Assembly: GCA_016126025.1 (NCBI GenBank)
Contig: JAEFDA010000015.1
Span: forward strand, 1 to 9,711
Source: Nitrososphaerota archaeon
GTDB taxonomy: Archaea; Thermoproteota; Nitrososphaeria; Nitrososphaerales; Nitrosopumilaceae
Reading direction: 5' to 3'
DNA length: 9,711 bases
A program made the position numbers and the translations under genes. Every line of letters starts with the position of its first letter. Within the stretch, counting starts at the first letter, position 1. The notes beneath the pieces are model-generated. The model was not told the origin of the DNA. It did not search any database and saw only the letters and a program-made list of their open reading frames with translations. Shown one piece after another: positions 7,610-9,711 of this stretch.

Positions 7610-7702
7610 TCATGTGTCCATTCCAGCGGCTACATCCTGTGCCACTGCACTCAGCAGGATCAGTGCAGCCACCGTAGAGAGGAGGACCGCTTCAGGCTTC
7701 AT
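7610..7702 (-). CDS. 30-codon signal-peptide-like mini-ORF upstream of the giant gene
   Basis: ATG 7702 opens a 30-residue frame that stops at TGA 7612-7610. It begins MKPEAVLLSTVAALILLSAV and continues AQDVAAGMDT, which is a textbook signal peptide with a likely cut after AVA. It shares the MKP start and hydrophobic core with the N-terminus of the giant protein but is in another frame. An AT-rich TATA-like block lies about 25 bases before this ATG, so a leaderless transcript would begin here. It may be a leader peptide, the relic of a lost or truncated paralog, or a true gene start separated from the main frame by one base: a +1 shift between 7629 and 7613 would join the two. Which of these holds cannot be decided from the sequence. 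Confidence 0.45.
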   Translation of the reverse strand: MKPEAVLLSTVAALILLSAVAQDVAAGMDT

Positions 7703-7709
7703 TGGAGAT

Positions 7710-7740
7710 ATTAATAATATTCCCATATTTATTATTAATC
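7710..7740 (-). promoter_or_regulatory. AT-rich TATA-like promoter with inverted repeat
   Basis: Read on the minus strand, GATTAATAATAAATATGGG (7740-7722) stands out in GC-rich surroundings. Its AATAAATAT core lies about 26 bases before ATG 7702, the expected TATA spacing for an archaeal leaderless start. The block is also a dyad: 7710-7719 pairs with 7730-7739 (10-bp arms, 10-nt spacer). It probably drives the mini-ORF and the giant gene. No other TATA-like box is seen close to ATG 7560. Confidence 0.6.
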
Positions 7741-7800
7741 CAGAAAGTGGCAATGCGTTGACGGCATGGCTCCACAGACGGCACGGCCCTTCGGGTGCGG

Positions 7801-7839
7801 AGCCGGACCTGTGCCCCCGACTGTATGCGCGGTCCGGCT
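7801..7839 (-). terminator. Inverted repeat overlapping the pepA stop codon
   Basis: AGCCGGACC (7801-7809) pairs perfectly with GGTCCGGCT (7831-7839), a 9-bp GC-rich stem with a 21-nt loop at the end of pepA. No T-run follows directly; the nearest AT-rich DNA is the promoter block some 60 bases further on. A role as a transcript 3' end is possible but weakly supported, because archaeal termination relies mainly on T-rich tracts. Confidence 0.3.
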
Positions 7840-9310
7840 ATCTTTTTGGCGCGATGCGGCCCAGATAGTCCAGTATCAGCCGGACCCCAAAGCCGGTGGC
7901 GCCCGGCGGGTTGTACGGCCTCTTCTTTGAGGCCGGCTGCATCCAGGCCGTGCCGGCTATATCCAGGTGGAGCCACGGGGTCTCCTTTATGGCGCTCTTC
8001 AGGAACGCGGCGGCGGCTATGGTCCCGGCCGCCCGCCCGGTCCCCAGGTTCTTGATGTCGGCCACCTTGGACTTTATCATGTCCATGTAGTCCTCGTCCA
8101 GGGGCAGGCGCCACACCCGCTCGGCCGTCCGGTCTGCCGACAGCAGGACCGACGCGGCCATCTCGTCGCTGTCAGATACCATTCCGGCCACGTTGCACCC
8201 CAGCGCCACTATGCAGGCGCCGGTCAGCGTGGCAAAGTCGATTATGCACCGGGGCGAGAACCGCTCCTCCACGTATGACAGGGCGTCGGCCAGTATAAGC
8301 CTCCCCTCGGCATCGGTGTTGAGTATCTCGGCGGTCTTTCCGCCGTACAGCCTCACTATGTCGCCGGGCCGGTACGAGTCCCCTCCGGGCATGTTCTCCA
8401 CAGAGGGTATGACCCCCACTATATTCAGCGGCAGGCCCATATCGGCCGCCGCCCGCATTATGCCCAGAACTGTGCACCCCCCGCACTTGTCGAACTTCAT
8501 CTCGTCCATCTTCTCGCCGGGCTTGAGGGATATGCCGCCCGTGTCAAAGGTCACCGCCTTGCCCACCAGCGCCACCGGCGGACCTTCCCCCCCGCCGTAC
8601 TCCAATAGTATGAGGCGCGGCGGGTTGGCGCTGCCCTTGCCCACCGCCATTATACCACCGAACCCCCCCTCGGCCAGCTGGGCCGCCGAGAGTACAGTAC
8701 ATCTGATGCGTCTCTCACCTGCCATCTCCTCTGCCATGCCCGCAAGCCCCGCCGGCGGGCACTCGTTGGGCGGCATGTTGGCCACGTTCCGGGCAAACCG
8801 CACCCCCTCGGACACGGCCCTGGCCTCGGACACGGCCCCGGTCACGTCGGCCCCGCACACCACCGTCAGGTCCGGCTCTGCCTCGGCCTTCTTGGAGCGG
8901 TACATGTCAAAGTCGTACAGGGCCAGCGAGCACCCCTCCGTTATCTGGCCCGCCGCGTCCCCGGGGTCTGCCCCGCCCACATCGGGGCATACGACGGCGA
9001 ACCTGGCCACCCCCAGCTCCTGGGCCCTCTTGGATATGGCGCCGGCCACATGTCGTATGGTGTCGGCCGTGATCTTGGAGCCCGGCCCCAGCCCGGCGAT
9101 CAGTATGCGCGGGGGGCTCCCGCCCGGGTTGGTCACCACAACGGTCTTGGCGAACCTGCCCCTCAGGTCCCCCATGGACTGGCGCACCGCCGGGGCCAGG
9201 GCGTGGTCGGCCCCGAGCCCGGGCACCCCCGCCGACTCCTCGGTCACCATCCAGCACAGCAGGTCGGTCTCCACGGCCAGCGGATCCGCCGACGACGCGT
9301 CCACGTTCAT
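7838..9310 (-). CDS. pepA: Leucyl aminopeptidase, peptidase family M17 (cytosol aminopeptidase)
   Basis: This 490-residue protein has the full M17 catalytic domain. It contains VGKAVTFDTGGISLKP (K251, D256, K263), MKFDKCGG (D274) and NTDAEGRL (D333, E335, R337). All seven spacings match E. coli PepA (K270, D275, K282, D293, D352, E354, R356), so both metal sites and the catalytic residues are kept. The family removes N-terminal residues from peptides in the cytoplasm, usually as a hexamer with two divalent metals. The N-terminal domain (about 1-160) is weakly conserved, as is usual. I chose ATG 9310 because a TATA-like box lies about 25 bases upstream. A longer frame from TTG 9331 would overlap that box and adds only seven glycine-rich residues. 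The length is normal and the gene looks intact. Confidence 0.95.
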   Translation of the reverse strand: MNVDASSADPLAVETDLLCWMVTEESAGVPGLGADHALAPAVRQSMGDLRGRFAKTVVVTNPGGSPPRILIAGLGPGSKITADTIRHVAGAISKRAQELGVARFAVVCPDVGGADPGDAAGQITEGCSLALYDFDMYRSKKAEAEPDLTVVCGADVTGAVSEARAVSEGVRFARNVANMPPNECPPAGLAGMAEEMAGERRIRCTVLSAAQLAEGGFGGIMAVGKGSANPPRLILLEYGGGEGPPVALVGKAVTFDTGGISLKPGEKMDEMKFDKCGGCTVLGIMRAAADMGLPLNIVGVIPSVENMPGGDSYRPGDIVRLYGGKTAEILNTDAEGRLILADALSYVEERFSPRCIIDFATLTGACIVALGCNVAGMVSDSDEMAASVLLSADRTAERVWRLPLDEDYMDMIKSKVADIKNLGTGRAAGTIAAAAFLKSAIKETPWLHLDIAGTAWMQPASKKRPYNPPGATGFGVRLILDYLGRIAPKR

Positions 9311-9329
9311 GCCCCGCCCCCCGTCGCCC

Positions 9330-9341
9330 AATTATTTAGAG
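9330..9341 (-). promoter_or_regulatory. pepA: TATA-like box for pepA
   Basis: On the minus strand, TCTAAATAATT ends at 9330, about 20-30 bases before ATG 9310. The stretch is isolated AT-rich sequence in a GC-rich gap. The spacing fits archaeal TATA placement for a leaderless or near-leaderless mRNA and argues against the TTG start at 9331. Confidence 0.55.
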
Positions 9342-9398
9342 TAAGCGGAGGATGCGGCCGGCGCGTCATGGGCTGCCGACACGGCTGTGAGGAGCAAG

Positions 9399-9420
9399 GC
9401 CCGGTCCCAAGGAGCCGGGC
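9399..9420. other. Short GC-rich hairpin in the gap before pepA
   Basis: GCCCGG (9399-9404) pairs with CCGGGC (9415-9420), a 6-bp stem and 10-nt loop. It lies about 80 bases past the stop of the coiled-coil gene. In DNA this GC-rich such stems occur by chance. The rest of the 9343-9500 gap shows no convincing gene or RNA. Confidence 0.2.
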
Positions 9421-9500
9421 AGGCCGCAGCCGCCCGCCCCCGTGTGCCGCAAGGACCCGGGGACATCCATTCGGGTGGGGAGATGCCACAACGCCCGATA

Positions 9501-9711
9501 CTAGGGGACGCGCAGCAGCCCGCCGTCGCGCAGGTCCCTCAGAATCTCAAGGCTTTGGGCATCGTTCTCCAGTGACGCGTCCAGCTTGCCGTCCATGGAT
9601 TTTATCACATCCTTCGTCTCGGCCTGGCCCCGCCTCAGATCTTCCTGGCCCTGTTCCATCCTGGCCAGGGTCTCGTTGGTCTGGGCCTGGCCCTTCTCCA
9701 GCCTGGCCTGG
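9501..9711 (-). CDS. C-terminal part of a coiled-coil protein (N-terminus outside window)
   Basis: Sixty-nine codons end at TAG 9503-9501. The visible part is rich in Q, E, A, R and K with repeated GQ pairs (EKGQAQ, EQGQED, RRGQAE) spaced 14 and 7 residues apart, then KDVIKSMDGKLDASLEN and LEILRDLRDGGLLRVP at the end. The heptad-like spacing points to a long coiled coil, and the short hydrophobic tail looks like a natural C-terminus. There is no enzymatic motif and I do not recognise the family. The frame is supported by the clean amphipathic pattern and stop; function is unknown. Confidence 0.65.
   Translation of the reverse strand, partial: QARLEKGQAQTNETLARMEQGQEDLRRGQAETKDVIKSMDGKLDASLENDAQSLEILRDLRDGGLLRVP

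Noticed and set aside
7760..7790. Two short direct repeats (GACGGCATGG, GACGGCACGG) after pepA
   Set aside because: They are ten bases each with one mismatch in GC-rich DNA; chance is a sufficient explanation.
7692..8114. 140-codon minus-strand frame across the end of pepA
   Set aside because: It overlaps pepA in another frame and crosses the promoter gap. Its composition is not protein-like and no motif is seen.
8193..9344. 383-codon plus-strand open frame opposite pepA
   Set aside because: It lies antisense to a gene with every M17 catalytic residue in place. The translation is S/P/A-rich low complexity with no recognisable motif, as expected from high third-codon GC.
9307..9575. Small frames on both strands in the gap right of pepA (minus 9489-9307, plus 9387-9575)
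   Set aside because: Both are rich in P, R, G and A without motif or start signal. The plus one overlaps the coiled-coil gene and the minus one overlaps the pepA TATA-like box.

Overview
The window reads as high-GC archaeal DNA. The organism is most likely a marine-type Thaumarchaeon (Nitrososphaerota), possibly Cenarchaeum-like. The reasons are frequent ATA and AGG codons, AT-rich TATA-like boxes about 25 bases before ATG starts, no clear Shine-Dalgarno sequences, and a giant repeat-built secreted protein. The lineage is an inference. All genes I accept lie on the minus strand.

Layout in transcription order (right to left). Positions 9711-9501 hold the C-terminal 69 codons of a coiled-coil protein. 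A gap with no convincing gene follows, ending in a TATA-like box. Positions 9310-7838 hold a complete M17 leucyl aminopeptidase (pepA) with all metal and catalytic residues. A 9-bp inverted repeat overlaps its stop codon. The 277-base gap down to 7560 contains an AT-rich promoter, a 30-codon signal-peptide-like mini-ORF placed where a leaderless transcript would start, and a 19-bp palindrome.

Positions 7560-1 are one uninterrupted open frame of 2520 codons that runs off the left edge. Most of the window is this one gene. The order of its parts is: signal peptide; a seven-blade LVIVD-type beta-propeller; 13 tandem Ig-like modules of about 103-115 residues (one is 134); a second seven-blade propeller; two more Ig-like modules; and the first two blades of a third propeller. 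I read no cysteine and about 39 N-glycosylation sequons, which suits a very large cell-surface or adhesin-like protein. The repeats are near-identical in places at the DNA level, which points to recent internal duplication or gene conversion.

Nothing ties pepA to the surface protein beyond shared strand. Each seems to have its own promoter. I see no mobile element, CRISPR array, tRNA or rRNA.
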